Shown here: positions 1 to 11,300 of the stretch, piece after piece
Numbering within the stretch: position 1 is the stretch's first letter
Layout: each line of letters starts with the position of its first letter
DNA from: Chondrinema litorale
GTDB lineage: Bacteria > Bacteroidota > Bacteroidia > Cytophagales > Flammeovirgaceae
Assembly (NCBI RefSeq): GCF_026250525.1
Contig: NZ_CP111043.1
Coordinates: 4,477,001 to 4,541,000 of the forward strand
Direction: 5' to 3'
DNA length: 64,000 nt
Translations under genes and position numbers: made by a program
The notes under the pieces: generated by a model
The model's input: only the letters and a program-made list of their open reading frames with translations
What the model was told of the DNA's origin: nothing
The model's database searches: none

Positions 1-1216
1 TACTTAGGTAGTTGCCATCCTTTTTCATTCTTGGTAATGTTTCTGAACTCATAATTCCGGGTGGAACTGTCCAAGTTGGGTTAAAAACAATAAACTGGAT
101 TCTGTCTTTAAACACTGGAGTTTGGCTGTATTTTTTACCAACTACAACATTGGTTTTCCAGATTTCTTTGCCATTTCTAATCAGAAATAATTCGAAACCG
201 GCAATGTTTACCAAAACATAATCATCGCCCAAAGTTCCTAATACCCATCTGGCTCTTTCTAAATTTACACGAATCTGATCTATACGTTCTTCAATGGGAA
301 CATTGAGCGCATCCAAAGTCATTTGCCCGATAGCGCTGTCTACTTCTAGGCTGTAAGCCAACTGAAATCTGGCAATGGCTGTGGCTAATTCTCTATCGTA
401 TATTTTTTCGTTTTCGGGTTCTTCGCCAATAATCGAATCGTTTACAAAGAAATTAGTGTAAGGGATTTTAATACCCATATCAGGCAAAAAACCTTCTAAT
501 GCTAGCCTTTTTCTAACCTGTAAAATTCGAGCGTCTTCCATGCCAGGTTTTAAAGTAGGGCCTGCATCTATTTTTTGCCATCCTCCTTTTTTAGCCAACA
601 ATCTGTAGTGTGCTAAGTGTTTTTTTAATCCTTTGTAAAGTGGATGATCTGGTTTTATGCTTTCTAGTAAATAAGGAATTTTATTGTTGGCAATGCCATC
701 TTCTAAGACTGCTAGCGAATCACCACTAAAAACTTTGCGCTGTATATTCCATGTAGATTCAATCTTTACCGGATTTACTTTGCCATTTAGTAAATGTCTT
801 GAGTATAATAAAACAGCATCGGTGAGCAGCAAATCAAAATGAGCTACACTTGAGGCTGCTGGATTGCGGGTTTCAGTAAGTTCTTTTCTTAAATTCAGTA
901 GTAAATCGTAATGGTAGTCTTCGGGAGAGAGTCCTTCTTCACCAGCTCTGCCAATTGATTTTAGGGATTCTTCGGTGGAGCTGTTGTTTGTCCAGCCATG
1001 TTTGTAATTTCTGTTTTGATAGTAAATCGGTAAAACAGTTTTAGAATAGATGGTTACTCCTTCAATATCAAGACTGTTTTTTTCAACAAGACTTTCAACT
1101 AATCTTTTTATCTCAAATGATATTTCGTCATCTTGAGCTTGTACTTGGTTGATTAAATTGATGGAAAAAGTAAAAAGAATGATGAATGCTTTTACAGCAT
1201 AATTTAGTTTAAACAT
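1..1216 (-). CDS. L,D-transpeptidase, YcbB/LdtD type (3' end outside window)
   Basis: An open frame runs from an ATG at 1216 to the left edge without a stop, so about 405 residues are visible and the C-terminus is missing. It begins with a signal peptide ending near VQAQ. The middle (around residues 235-320) looks like a peptidoglycan-binding domain (ARILQVRKRL, GFLPD, AIARFQ). After it comes the start of a YkuD transpeptidase domain (VLVNIAGFELFLIRNGKEI, then FNPTWTVPP). Enzymes of this type make 3-3 peptide crosslinks in periplasmic peptidoglycan. The catalytic HGT and Cys motif would lie beyond the window, so activity cannot be judged. It is separated from the operon to its right by 128 bases with no clear terminator. 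Confidence 0.85.
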   Translation of the reverse strand, partial: MFKLNYAVKAFIILFTFSINLINQVQAQDDEISFEIKRLVESLVEKNSLDIEGVTIYSKTVLPIYYQNRNYKHGWTNNSSTEESLKSIGRAGEEGLSPEDYHYDLLLNLRKELTETRNPAASSVAHFDLLLTDAVLLYSRHLLNGKVNPVKIESTWNIQRKVFSGDSLAVLEDGIANNKIPYLLESIKPDHPLYKGLKKHLAHYRLLAKKGGWQKIDAGPTLKPGMEDARILQVRKRLALEGFLPDMGIKIPYTNFFVNDSIIGEEPENEKIYDRELATAIARFQLAYSLEVDSAIGQMTLDALNVPIEERIDQIRVNLERARWVLGTLGDDYVLVNIAGFELFLIRNGKEIWKTNVVVGKKYSQTPVFKDRIQFIVFNPTWTVPPGIMSSETLPRMKKDGNYLS

Positions 1217-1344
1217 CGTCAGCTTATTTCTGTTAAATTGATCTTCAATCGGGGCTAAAATATTCTATGGTAAATTGAAATCAAAACAATTTGTTTAAGT
1301 ATATGGGCTAAAAAATGTTAGAAAAAGATGTGGTTTTGCAAAAA

Positions 1345-2949
1345 TTAATTGATTGCTTCAACTGTATTAAGTGTGTTTTCTAAATATAAAATCTGATTTC
1401 CTTCTTTTGTCCAAAGTTTGGTGAGCGAATCTGGTGCAGCAGGTTGTGAGTGAATAAAAGAACCTAATACCAAATCGATATCTCCATCATTATCAAAATC
1501 ACCTTTGTCCATTGTGAGCCATCTACCATTCGTGGCTTCATTAAAGAAGTTAGCTTGAAAATTTAAGTTTCCTTTGTTTTCAAAATAGGCAAAACCCTGC
1601 TCAGGATTGTTATCAAAATCTGGGAAGAAGGCGATGGCTGCCATATCCATATCACCATCTTGGTCGTAGTCTGCTACCAAAACTTTAGTGGCTCCATGCA
1701 GCGGAATAAATTGCTGTTCTTCAAAAGTTAAATCTCCTTGATTTAAGAAAATTCTAATACCATGGTAAGGTTTCAAAACAGTAGAGAAATCTGCATTGTC
1801 GCCATTGGAATAGACAATGTCTTTTAATCCATCATTATTCATATCTACCCATTCGAAATAACTCGAACCATAAACTGGTGAAAATCGCAGTATTACTTTC
1901 TCTTTAAATTCGCCATCACCTTGGTTTAAGAAAGCAAAAATACCTTCGTCGCCTTGTGCCTTTAAAGCCAAAATGTCTTGCGTTCCATTATCATCCAAAT
2001 CTGAAATAATGGTCTTGTTAAAACCGGGAGATTCTTTAATTAAATGATGTTGATATTTGTTTTTAGCCAAGTATTCAAACCAAATTAGATTTCCGGTATA
2101 GTGCCCATGATTACTCACAACTAAATCTTCATCACCATCATTATCCAAATCTCCATTACTTATATAGACCGGCCTTTTTAGAGTTTCACTGATTTTAGGA
2201 GTAAGTCTGTTTAAAGTCATTCCTTTTTGCAAATTGTATAGCAGCCCAGTTTGTAAATCATTGGGTTGCATATTGCCGATGCAAAGCAGCTTATATGAAG
2301 CTTGGCTTTCGGTGAGTCCAACAGCAGCAGAAACGGTCTTTATTTTTAAAGTAGCCGAGTCAAAAGTTGTATTATAAAAATTGGTGTTGCTTTTTAAATC
2401 ACCAACAACTAATGTTCCATCTTGCAAGAAATGAATCAGTGTAACTAAAGGTGTTTTATTCGGGGATTTTAATGGGAATGAGGCTTTAAAAAGTGAGGAT
2501 TGGCTATTAGTTTTTATTGTTTTTTGATTTGAATTAGCCAAACTATCAGGAGCTTGTTCTATATAAAACTCCATGAGTTCTTCCCAATCTGTATCTTTTA
2601 ATAATGGCTTTTCTGGGAAAATATGAGCCATTTGTATGAGCTTTTTATTATAAGGGTCAATCTGCGCAAAGGCTTCTTGTGTATTAATCCCAAGTCGATA
2701 AGCCATTGCTGGTAAGACTTTATCTTTCCAAATTTGCTTGGGCAAAAGAGATGGTTCAGGAAACAAGTGGCATCCCTGACAATAAGTTAATGCCAGACGA
2801 TGCCCATTGTTTATAATATCTTTTTCAGGAACTTTTACGATGTTTTTCTGGCTACTTCTTTCGCTGTTTTCACAGGCAAATAGTAGTAATGAAAAGATTG
2901 AAGTTATTAATATAAATTTTGTTGCTGATTGAATTTTTAAGCTTTTCAT
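1345..2949 (-). CDS. VCBS/FG-GAP repeat lipoprotein with N-terminal haem c motif
   Basis: 534 residues. A type II signal peptide ends at LLFAC (Cys26), so this is probably a lipoprotein. A CQGCH motif (Cys57, Cys60, His61) fits covalent haem c attachment, and Met82 in VLPAM is a candidate second axial ligand. The rest is a run of FG-GAP/VCBS blades with repeated Asp-rich loops (DLDNDGDEDL, DYDQDGDMDM, DFDNDGDIDL) that normally bind calcium in a beta-propeller. Its ATG shares one base with the stop of the upstream gene (TAATG), so the two are probably translationally coupled. A role as a surface-exposed redox or ligand-binding partner of the neighbouring SusCD pair is inferred. No enzymatic domain is recognised. 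Confidence 0.82.
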   Translation of the reverse strand: MKSLKIQSATKFILITSIFSLLLFACENSERSSQKNIVKVPEKDIINNGHRLALTYCQGCHLFPEPSLLPKQIWKDKVLPAMAYRLGINTQEAFAQIDPYNKKLIQMAHIFPEKPLLKDTDWEELMEFYIEQAPDSLANSNQKTIKTNSQSSLFKASFPLKSPNKTPLVTLIHFLQDGTLVVGDLKSNTNFYNTTFDSATLKIKTVSAAVGLTESQASYKLLCIGNMQPNDLQTGLLYNLQKGMTLNRLTPKISETLKRPVYISNGDLDNDGDEDLVVSNHGHYTGNLIWFEYLAKNKYQHHLIKESPGFNKTIISDLDDNGTQDILALKAQGDEGIFAFLNQGDGEFKEKVILRFSPVYGSSYFEWVDMNNDGLKDIVYSNGDNADFSTVLKPYHGIRIFLNQGDLTFEEQQFIPLHGATKVLVADYDQDGDMDMAAIAFFPDFDNNPEQGFAYFENKGNLNFQANFFNEATNGRWLTMDKGDFDNDGDIDLVLGSFIHSQPAAPDSLTKLWTKEGNQILYLENTLNTVEAIN

Positions 2950-5900
2950 TAAAGTGTTTTATCTGGATGCCATTCTCTACTGCTGCCATCAAAACTGATA
3001 ATTTTAACTTGTTTTGTTCCTGCTGGTACTTTTAAATTTCTACTTGATTGTGAAAGATAAGAGTTTCCGTAATATAATTCTGATTTTCTGGTAGAACCAT
3101 CATTCATCGTGAAAACTACTTGTGCATCATTATTTTCGAATTGGATTAAGGGTTGATTGCTTTTATCTATTTGTTCGAAGCTGAGGAGCTTGTCTCTGTT
3201 TTGGCTCGCAAGTATGATATTTTTGTTGTTTGCATCGTACATGTTTACCAATGCTTTCGCATCGCCATCTACAAAGAAACCAGATTTATCTGTTTGTAAT
3301 GGAGTAAACTCACCTTTGCCATTTCCTTTCAATACTAAGCCGATAAGGGCGTCGTATCTGCCCATGAAAACTTCTGGTGCATAACTGTTACCAACCATTA
3401 AAATATCTAAGAATCCATCTTCGTCTATATCGTAAGGTAACATACCGTAAAGTGGACCTAGCTGTGCTTGTAAAGGCAGTTTTTTCATACCGAAAGTACC
3501 GTCACCGAGGTTTTCGTAATAGCAACTAGCAAACTGTGTTGCCTGCATTACTAAAGCTCCTTTTAATTCTTCAGCACTAAACACACCTTCAGAAGTAGTT
3601 TTGCCATACATGCTAAATCGTGGGAATTTTTTTCGCATGTGTTGCATCTGGGCAATCAGGTCACTGCGGCTATGAACAGGGTAGGAGGCGTAATTTCCTT
3701 CTTCGTTTTTAAGATAAAGTGAAATTACTGGATCGATACTGTTGCTATTGTCAAAGTCTTTGGCAACCACTTGGATTGGTTGCTCTTGATTAGCTTTGTA
3801 ACTGGTGTTTAAACCAAGATTTCCGGCTATGTAATCAATGTCACCATCTTGGTCGAAGTCTGCACCAGTAATGCTATTCCACCAGCCTTTTTCGCCTGTT
3901 AAGCCAGTTTTTTCGGTTACATTCTCGAATTTTCCACCACTGTTTTGGAAGAATGTGGGTGTCATCCATTCACCTACAAGCAGTAAATCTATTTGCTTAT
4001 CATTATTGAAGTCTGTCCAAAGCGCATCGCTAACCATGCCTAAGTCAGTTAATTGTGGACAAATCTGCGCGCTTACATCTACGAATTTCCCACCTTCGTT
4101 ATGCAAGATTTTGCTCGATACAGGCATAGGATATTGACCCGGTTTTACTTTTCCACCTACAAACAAATCGAGTAAGCCATCTCCGTCATAATCAGCAGCT
4201 TTAATCGCAGCAGTGCTTACAAAACTTTGAGGTATGGCATTTTCTGCTTTTGTAAATTGCCCTTTTCCATCATTCAAATACAATCTGTCTTGGTATTCTG
4301 CAGCATCAATAAAATATTCAAAACCGCCACTGCATATATATAAATCTAGGTCTTTGTCATTATCTGCATCGAATAACAACATGCCTAAATCTTCTTTTTT
4401 CAAATCATCTTTATTAGTATATACTGGTATGGCATTACTAAACTTCCCATCTTCATTTTGAAGAAACAAGGAAGCCGCATTATCTACAGAACCACTTACA
4501 ATAAAATCTTCTAATCCATCTGCATTTACATCTCCTACAGCAATAGAAGGACCCATTTGCGAATATTTATGAGGTATAGTTCTTTGCAGGTTAAAGTCTA
4601 TTTTATCTTCTTCTTGGTGTTTAAATTGAATGTTTTTATCTGTATTAGCACTTTTTAATAGCTTTTCGCTACTCGTAAAAAGATGCATTCTCTCAGCAGG
4701 GTTATTCGTTTTTATCGCATCATTTTGCTTGAGTATAAGTACTTGGTTGGTGGCTACATTTTGTAAGAATTGCTCTTTGCCATCTGGCCACTGTACCAAT
4801 AAAGAATCCACCGTTTCTGCTTCTCCCACACCAAAATGTGTAAATGGCTCAACCGACGATAAATATCCTCTTGTAGGCACATTTTCGTAATACATTTTTG
4901 CTCCTTTTGAGTAGAGCATCACTTTGGTGCCAATACCCGCAGAGTTTGGTTTATTTCCTTCAAATTTTAGTCTGAGGTAGTTGTGGTTTTTCAGGTTTTT
5001 AGCATCTGAGGTTTTGTTTTCGAACAGGAATGGATGTTCGTTGATGTTGTTGCAAACAATGTCTAAATCACCATCATTATCTAAATCTGAGTAAATTGCG
5101 CCGTTAGAAAAAGAGGGAATACTTAAGCCCCATTCTTTGGTTACGTCTTTAAAATCTAGGTCGCCATTATTTTTAAATGCGTAGTTAGAGATTTTTACAA
5201 CTGGAATAGAATCTTGTAAAAACATTTTACTAGCTACATTACCAGCGGGACCAGCTTGGTATAAGGTAAAGTCTTTATCGGTTACATCTTTTGGAAAACC
5301 GTTGGTTACTATGATGTCTCTTAAGCCATCATTATCGAAGTCTGAAATAAGGGGAGTCCAGCTCCAATCGGTTTGGTAAAGGTTAGCAAACTGACCAACT
5401 TCACTAAAGGTCGGGTGACCTTCTGGACCAATGCCATTGTTCAATTGCAAAGTGTTACGAACTACCTGTAATTCATACCCATACCTTTCATTTTGGATGT
5501 AATTGATGTATTTGTTACCACCCAGCATTTGCTTTTTACGCTCGTTGGTTTCTGGTAACATATCTAGTGCAAAAATGTCTACCAAACCATCATTATTGAT
5601 ATCTACCACATCATTACCCATGGCAGAGTGACTTTGGTGTTTTATATATTTTTTTATCTGGTTGGTAAATGTACCATCCTGATTATTGATGTAGAGTAGG
5701 TCGTTTGAAATGTAATCGTTGGTAACATAAATATCTGGCCATGAGTCTAGGTTAACATCAGCAATGGTAACTCCAAGGCCGAAACCTTCTATAAGTATAC
5801 CTGCTTCTTTGCTTACATTGGTAAATGTATTATCGCCATTATTTCTGTAAAGTCGGTCATTATTAAGAGAGCTACCATCTTTTATTTTTGTTCGGTAATT

Positions 5901-6509
5901 ACCGGGGATTTTACTGTCTATTACATTGGTGAGCAGATACATATCTAAATCACCATCTTTGTCATAATCAAAAAATGTAGCTTGAGTGCTATTGCCAGCA
6001 TCGTCTAGGCCATAGCTTTTCGCCAATTCTTTAAAAAAAGGAATTCCATCTTCGCTTAATCCCTGATTGATGTAAAGTAAATTTCTTCTTTTTTCTGGCT
6101 CTTTATCTATAGTAGATGATACATAAATGTCCATCCAACCATCTTGGTTAATATCTACCACAGTTACACCAGAGCACCATTGGTTATTACCAGCAACATC
6201 TGCCACATTGGTAATATCTTTAAACTTTAATTCACCTTGATTAAGGTATAGTTTATTTTCAACCTGATTTCCAGTGAAATATAAATCTTGTAGCTGATCG
6301 TTGTTGAAATCTGCCACTGCAACTCCACCACCATTATAAATATATTCTTCAGTAAGGATGTTAAAATCTTCTCTTTCTGTAATTGTATTTATAAAACTAA
6401 GTCCACTTTTTTCACTTGGTATCAACTCGAAAAGAGTAGGATCTTTTTTATCGTTACAAGCGCTGAAAAAGAATATAGGAATTACAAATCTTAATATCAG
6501 TTTATGCAT
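2949..6509 (-). CDS. Large VCBS repeat lipoprotein with UnbV/ASPIC domain (CRTAC1-like)
   Basis: 1186 residues. A short lipoprotein signal ends at FFSAC. FG-GAP/VCBS repeats fill both halves, with many calcium-loop motifs such as DFNNDQLQDLY, DINQDGWMDIY and DYDGDGLLDLF. Between them, at about residues 505-575, is a UnbV/ASPIC domain (AGIGTKV, RGYLSSVEP, HFGVG, VQWPDGK). This order is typical of bacterial CRTAC1-like proteins. It lies 112 bases downstream of the SusD gene and overlaps the haem-c/VCBS gene by one base. It is probably a surface lipoprotein that helps SusCD hold its ligand; the ligand is unknown, and no carbohydrate-active enzyme is encoded in this cluster. Confidence 0.85.
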   Translation of the reverse strand: MHKLILRFVIPIFFFSACNDKKDPTLFELIPSEKSGLSFINTITEREDFNILTEEYIYNGGGVAVADFNNDQLQDLYFTGNQVENKLYLNQGELKFKDITNVADVAGNNQWCSGVTVVDINQDGWMDIYVSSTIDKEPEKRRNLLYINQGLSEDGIPFFKELAKSYGLDDAGNSTQATFFDYDKDGDLDMYLLTNVIDSKIPGNYRTKIKDGSSLNNDRLYRNNGDNTFTNVSKEAGILIEGFGLGVTIADVNLDSWPDIYVTNDYISNDLLYINNQDGTFTNQIKKYIKHQSHSAMGNDVVDINNDGLVDIFALDMLPETNERKKQMLGGNKYINYIQNERYGYELQVVRNTLQLNNGIGPEGHPTFSEVGQFANLYQTDWSWTPLISDFDNDGLRDIIVTNGFPKDVTDKDFTLYQAGPAGNVASKMFLQDSIPVVKISNYAFKNNGDLDFKDVTKEWGLSIPSFSNGAIYSDLDNDGDLDIVCNNINEHPFLFENKTSDAKNLKNHNYLRLKFEGNKPNSAGIGTKVMLYSKGAKMYYENVPTRGYLSSVEPFTHFGVGEAETVDSLLVQWPDGKEQFLQNVATNQVLILKQNDAIKTNNPAERMHLFTSSEKLLKSANTDKNIQFKHQEEDKIDFNLQRTIPHKYSQMGPSIAVGDVNADGLEDFIVSGSVDNAASLFLQNEDGKFSNAIPVYTNKDDLKKEDLGMLLFDADNDKDLDLYICSGGFEYFIDAAEYQDRLYLNDGKGQFTKAENAIPQSFVSTAAIKAADYDGDGLLDLFVGGKVKPGQYPMPVSSKILHNEGGKFVDVSAQICPQLTDLGMVSDALWTDFNNDKQIDLLLVGEWMTPTFFQNSGGKFENVTEKTGLTGEKGWWNSITGADFDQDGDIDYIAGNLGLNTSYKANQEQPIQVVAKDFDNSNSIDPVISLYLKNEEGNYASYPVHSRSDLIAQMQHMRKKFPRFSMYGKTTSEGVFSAEELKGALVMQATQFASCYYENLGDGTFGMKKLPLQAQLGPLYGMLPYDIDEDGFLDILMVGNSYAPEVFMGRYDALIGLVLKGNGKGEFTPLQTDKSGFFVDGDAKALVNMYDANNKNIILASQNRDKLLSFEQIDKSNQPLIQFENNDAQVVFTMNDGSTRKSELYYGNSYLSQSSRNLKVPAGTKQVKIISFDGSSREWHPDKTL

Positions 6510-6621
6510 TTCTGATCCTGTTAAATGGTTGTTACTTAATTTATCACAAAGAACTTGAAAAATAAAGGCTGACCGATAAGGTCAGCCTTACATTCTCTAC
6601 ATTATTCAATCAATCCTAATA

Positions 6622-8340
6622 TTAGTAACCAGTATTTTGTTGTAATACATCAGTACCTAACAAATCAATCTCATCTTGAGGTATTGGTAAGTATTCGTCT
6701 TGATTCGTTTTAAAATCTGCTCCAACAAACGGAGAAGTAGGTAGCTCACCATTTTCGTGAGCGATATAAGCATCCAGAACTTCTTCAGCTACGCCCCATC
6801 TTACTAGGTCATAGAATCTTTGTCCTTCCATAGCAAGCTCAATTTTACGCTCAAATCGTACTGCCGCTCTTGCATCAGATTGGCTTGTCCACGCATCTTC
6901 GTAAAGGCTAATAGCGTAGTTAGCAGCATCAGAACCATCGTCTAATTTAACCCAAGTATCTGAGTTAGCAGCTCTTTCTCTTATCATGTTTACGTAAGTA
7001 CGTGCTTTTTCAAGATCACCAACTTCTACTTCACACTCAGCAGCCATTAATAAAACATCTGCAAATCTGATAATAGTTACGTTAAATGCAGTGTAACCAG
7101 AAGTCCAAGAACTATTATCGATGTTACCATCAGCTACATCAGATTCTCTGTAAACCCATTTTTTTGAAGAGTAAGGTCCACCGTAAGTCTGAAGACGAAT
7201 CCAAGCAACTCCTGGGTGAATTCCCCAATCGTGAAAAGGAATTCCACGACGGCCTACAGTGTGGTCTAACCTTGGGTCAACAGTTCCTTGATCTGGAGTA
7301 AAAGCGTCAGTTGCAGCTACTCCGATATCGTCTACTAATGGATCGCTATTATAATCACCATCTAATAGAGGTAAACCAGCTTCTGTTCTGTAAGAGTTAG
7401 CTAACTCTAAACTAGGTTGGAAGAAACCGCAGCAACCAGCAGGACCACCATTGTATGGGTAGTTAAGAACTAATGCAGGGTTAGCATTATCGATGCTACC
7501 AGTATTTACTGATGCCTGAATAGCGAAGATAGATTCTGCGTGGTTATCATTATTTGCATAGAATAAGTCAGCATAGTTTTCTATTAAAGTGTAAGGCGTT
7601 CCATCAGGAGTAGTACCACTAGCAATTACTTCATTAAATAAAGTTAAAGCTTGAGCGTATTTTTCTTGATATAAATAAGCTTTACCTAAGTAAGCAGCAG
7701 CAGCCCATTTGTTTGCTCTACCAATTTGAGTTTGAGTCTCAGGGAGGTTGTTATAAGCGAACTCCAAATCTGACTCGATCATTGGCCATAGATCTTGGTT
7801 GTTAGGTACATCAGTAAGACCATCCCAAGTTTCGTCGATATATGGAGTGTTATTATAGTTTTTCTTTAGTTCAAAATAATAGTGACCTCTTAAAAACTTA
7901 ACTTCTGCCTCAACTCTTAACTTTAATTCGTCAGTTACGTCTTCTGCTGCATTTGCTAACAAAGTAAGCGTAGAGTTTGCTCTTGCAATACCCTCATAAG
8001 TATAAGCATATTTGTTTTTTACTTCTGAGTTAGTTGTTTGAGTACTGTAAGATTGTACTTCATTTACTACTGACTGGTCACCAGAATCTGATCCTTTGTT
8101 TGCATCTCCGCCTCTTACACTACCCCAGAACCAGTTATCAGATGAGTTGTAAAACTGACCATCTCTACCTAAAAGTATACTATAAGTAGCTATTAGTGAA
8201 CCTTCAATACCTGCTTCAGTAACAAGCTGGGAATCTGAAAGTGAACCTGTAGGTAAAACTTCCAAAAATTCATCTTTACAAGCAACTGTTGAAAAACCAA
8301 CAATCAACAGTGTTAAAGAAATGATTTTAGTTAATTTCAT
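6622..8340 (-). CDS. SusD/RagB family nutrient-binding lipoprotein
   Basis: 572 residues with a lipoprotein signal ending at STVAC (Cys21), followed by the usual SusD N-terminus (FLEVLPTGSLSD). TPR-like helical repeats follow (AKYLGKAYLYQEKYAQAL-type pattern in the middle). The conserved C-terminal part contains FERKIELAMEGQRFYDLVRWG and ends YLPIPQDEIDL. SusD proteins sit on the cell surface and form the lid of a SusC channel to capture oligomeric nutrients. It lies 28 bases downstream of the SusC gene and is co-transcribed with it. The substrate cannot be inferred from sequence. Confidence 0.95.
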   Translation of the reverse strand: MKLTKIISLTLLIVGFSTVACKDEFLEVLPTGSLSDSQLVTEAGIEGSLIATYSILLGRDGQFYNSSDNWFWGSVRGGDANKGSDSGDQSVVNEVQSYSTQTTNSEVKNKYAYTYEGIARANSTLTLLANAAEDVTDELKLRVEAEVKFLRGHYYFELKKNYNNTPYIDETWDGLTDVPNNQDLWPMIESDLEFAYNNLPETQTQIGRANKWAAAAYLGKAYLYQEKYAQALTLFNEVIASGTTPDGTPYTLIENYADLFYANNDNHAESIFAIQASVNTGSIDNANPALVLNYPYNGGPAGCCGFFQPSLELANSYRTEAGLPLLDGDYNSDPLVDDIGVAATDAFTPDQGTVDPRLDHTVGRRGIPFHDWGIHPGVAWIRLQTYGGPYSSKKWVYRESDVADGNIDNSSWTSGYTAFNVTIIRFADVLLMAAECEVEVGDLEKARTYVNMIRERAANSDTWVKLDDGSDAANYAISLYEDAWTSQSDARAAVRFERKIELAMEGQRFYDLVRWGVAEEVLDAYIAHENGELPTSPFVGADFKTNQDEYLPIPQDEIDLLGTDVLQQNTGY

Positions 8341-8368
8341 ATTTATTTAGTTTTTTATATCAGATAGA

Positions 8369-11300
8369 TTATAGACCAACATTAACACCGAAAGTGAAAC
8401 TTCTTGTGATAGGGTAGTTACCTAAGTCGATACCGAATTGCGTATCTGCATCACCACCTACACTTGGGTCAAGTCCAGAATAACCAGTAATTGTAAAAAT
8501 GTTATTCAAACCTGCAAACACTCTAAGTCTTTCCATTTTTAACTTGCTTAATGCAGCAGCAGGGAAGTTGTATGCTAAAGTGATGTTTTGCATACGGAAA
8601 TAAGAACCTGATTCTACGTACCAAGAGTTAGCTTGGGTGTTTGTAGAGAAGTTAGAAACGTTTTCGAATATTGGAATATCGCTGTTTGGATCTTCAAATG
8701 TCCAAGAATCTTTAACTGCTGCACTCTTATTAGAACCAGCGAAAGAAGTATAGAAGTGAGTAAACCACTTAGACTGATTAAAGATTTTGCCACCTAAAGA
8801 CATGAAAGAATAAGTTTCGAGAGAGAAGTTTTTATAGTCTAACTTGATGTTTAAACCACCAGTAAATTTAGGAACTGGTGCACCAAGATAAGTACGGTCT
8901 TCAGAATCAATTGTACCATCATCATTTAAATCTTTGTACTTAAATCTACCAGGAGCTGCACCTTCTTGAGCTGCATGAGCATCTACATCAGTCTCATCTG
9001 CAAAAAGACCTTCTACTTCGTATCCGAAGAATGCTGAGATTGGTTTTCCTACTTGGTTTCTGATTGGTTGGATACCTCTAAAGTCTGGGTTAACACCAGA
9101 AATATAATTAAGACCTTCAACAAGTTCAGAAATCTCATTTTTTAAGAGACCACCATTAGCAGTTAGTTCGAAACCTACTTGACCAATATCGCCTCTTGTA
9201 GTGATTTGAATATCAAGACCTTTGTTCATCATTTTAGCTACGTTCTGAGAAGGAGCAGTAGCATAAACACCGTTCATTACTGTAACTGGAACTTGGAATA
9301 ATAAGTCTTCAGTGTCTTTTTGCCATAAGTCTACAATAATGTCTACTTTGTCATTGAAAAGACGAGCATCAAAACCTACACTTTTAGTGATCGCTTTTTC
9401 CCACTGAGCTGAAGGGTTACCAATTCTAGATCTGTAGAAACCTTCTGCAGCACCTGTGTTTGAACCAGAAATATCGTAAGAAGAAGCTCCGATAGAAGTT
9501 GCATATAGAGTGTACTGGTTGTTAGGGTCTACGTTATTTGAGTTACCCATGATACCATAACCAGCACGAATTTTTAAATCGTCTAAGAAAGTAGCACTTT
9601 CTAAGAATGGCTCATCTGAAATTCTCCATGCTGCTGAGAATGCAGGGAATATACCGTATCTGTTTTCTGCACCAAATCTTGAAGAACCATCACGACGAAT
9701 TACGAAAGACATCATGTATTTGTCGTTGAAGGTATATTTTACACGACCGAAGTAAGATGAGAAGTTTACACCTTTGTAATAACCACTATTTACTTGTCTT
9801 GTATCAGCCGGTAATACGCTTAGAGTTACAAAGTCAGGGTCTTGAGAGAAAGGATTTAAACCTGATGCAGCGATATTTCTTCCTCCACCAGTGTTTAGTG
9901 CTTCCTGACCAGCCATGATATCGAATTCGTGGTAACCACCAATAATTTTTTTGTAGTTAGCAGTATTAGTGAAAATCCAAGAGAAATTGTATCCAGAGCC
10001 TTCGTTATAACCGAAAGAAGAGTTGTTTTCTGAGTTCTCATAACTGCGGCGAGTATATCCCCAGTAGTAGTTTCCATTATATCTACCACCAATGCTTGAA
10101 CGCAATGTTAAACCATCGATTGGTTCGAACTCTAAGTATACGTTACCAAAAGCACTTCCATTAAATGCTCTATCGTTTTGGTCGCCATCTAGTGCAGCAA
10201 CTGGGTTAATTGGGTTATTAAAACCAGAAGCTCTTGTGCCTGCATAGCCACCGAATTCGTCATAAACAGGAATGATAGTAGGCATTCTGTTTGCATCAAG
10301 AATTACGTTTTCATCATCTGAAGAACCACCACCGCCGTTTCCGTCGTCATCTAGTAATACTCTAATCTGACGGTAAGTTCCTTGGAAGTTCTGACCAATT
10401 CTTAAGTTTGGTAGAATGTCAAACTCTGAGTTAATTCTAGCAGTGTATCTTCTGAATTTTTGATGGATTAGAATACCATCTTGCTCTTGCGCACCTAAAC
10501 CAATGTAGAAACGGTTACCTTCACCACCGCCAGAAAGACCAATAGAGTGTCTAGTTAAGAAAGCCGTTCTTGTAATTGCATCGTACCAGTCAGTTCCAGA
10601 AACATTTGGTCTAACTACTTGGTAGATGTCACCTTTCTCTGGATCAACATTGTATTTTGCTCTTTCTTCGTCAAGGTTTAAGGTACCATTAAAACCGGAA
10701 ACGTTCCCGACTAACAAATAATCTGGAATTTGAGGACTAGTACCAGTACCGAACTGAGGATGACTATAAGTTACATCTGCTTTGTTTTGAATTGCAGTGT
10801 TTTCAATTGCTTTCCAAGTCCATTCTGCAAAGTCTTGAGGGTTTAAAGATTCAAAACCTTTACCTGGATCGGTAAAGCCTACCATGCCATCGTAAGTAAC
10901 TTTAAGTTTCTGTACACCTTTTTTCCCTTGCTTAGTAGTGTAAACAATTACACCGTTTGCAGCACGAGCACCATAGATAGAAGCTGCAGAAGCATCTTTC
11001 AATACTGTAGTAGACTCAATGTCGTCTGGGTTAAGGAACTCAGTAGATGTTACTGGAACACCATCTACAACATAAAGTGGTTCGTTACCACTAAATGCAC
11101 CAAAACCTCTTACACGAATCTGGCTAGTAGTACCAGGCTGTCCGTTTGTAATAACCGTTACACCAGCTACTCTACCTTGTAACTGCTGCTCAACGTTACC
11201 AGATGGCACTGTAGTTAAATCTTTAGACTTAACTGTTGCTACTGCACCAGTTGTTTCTCTACGAGTATCTACCGAATAACCAGTAACAATAATCTCTTCG

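Noticed and set aside
12..221. A 69-codon plus-strand open frame at the left edge
   Set aside because: It lies antisense to the L,D-transpeptidase frame, which has a signal peptide, family motifs and no stop over 1216 bases.
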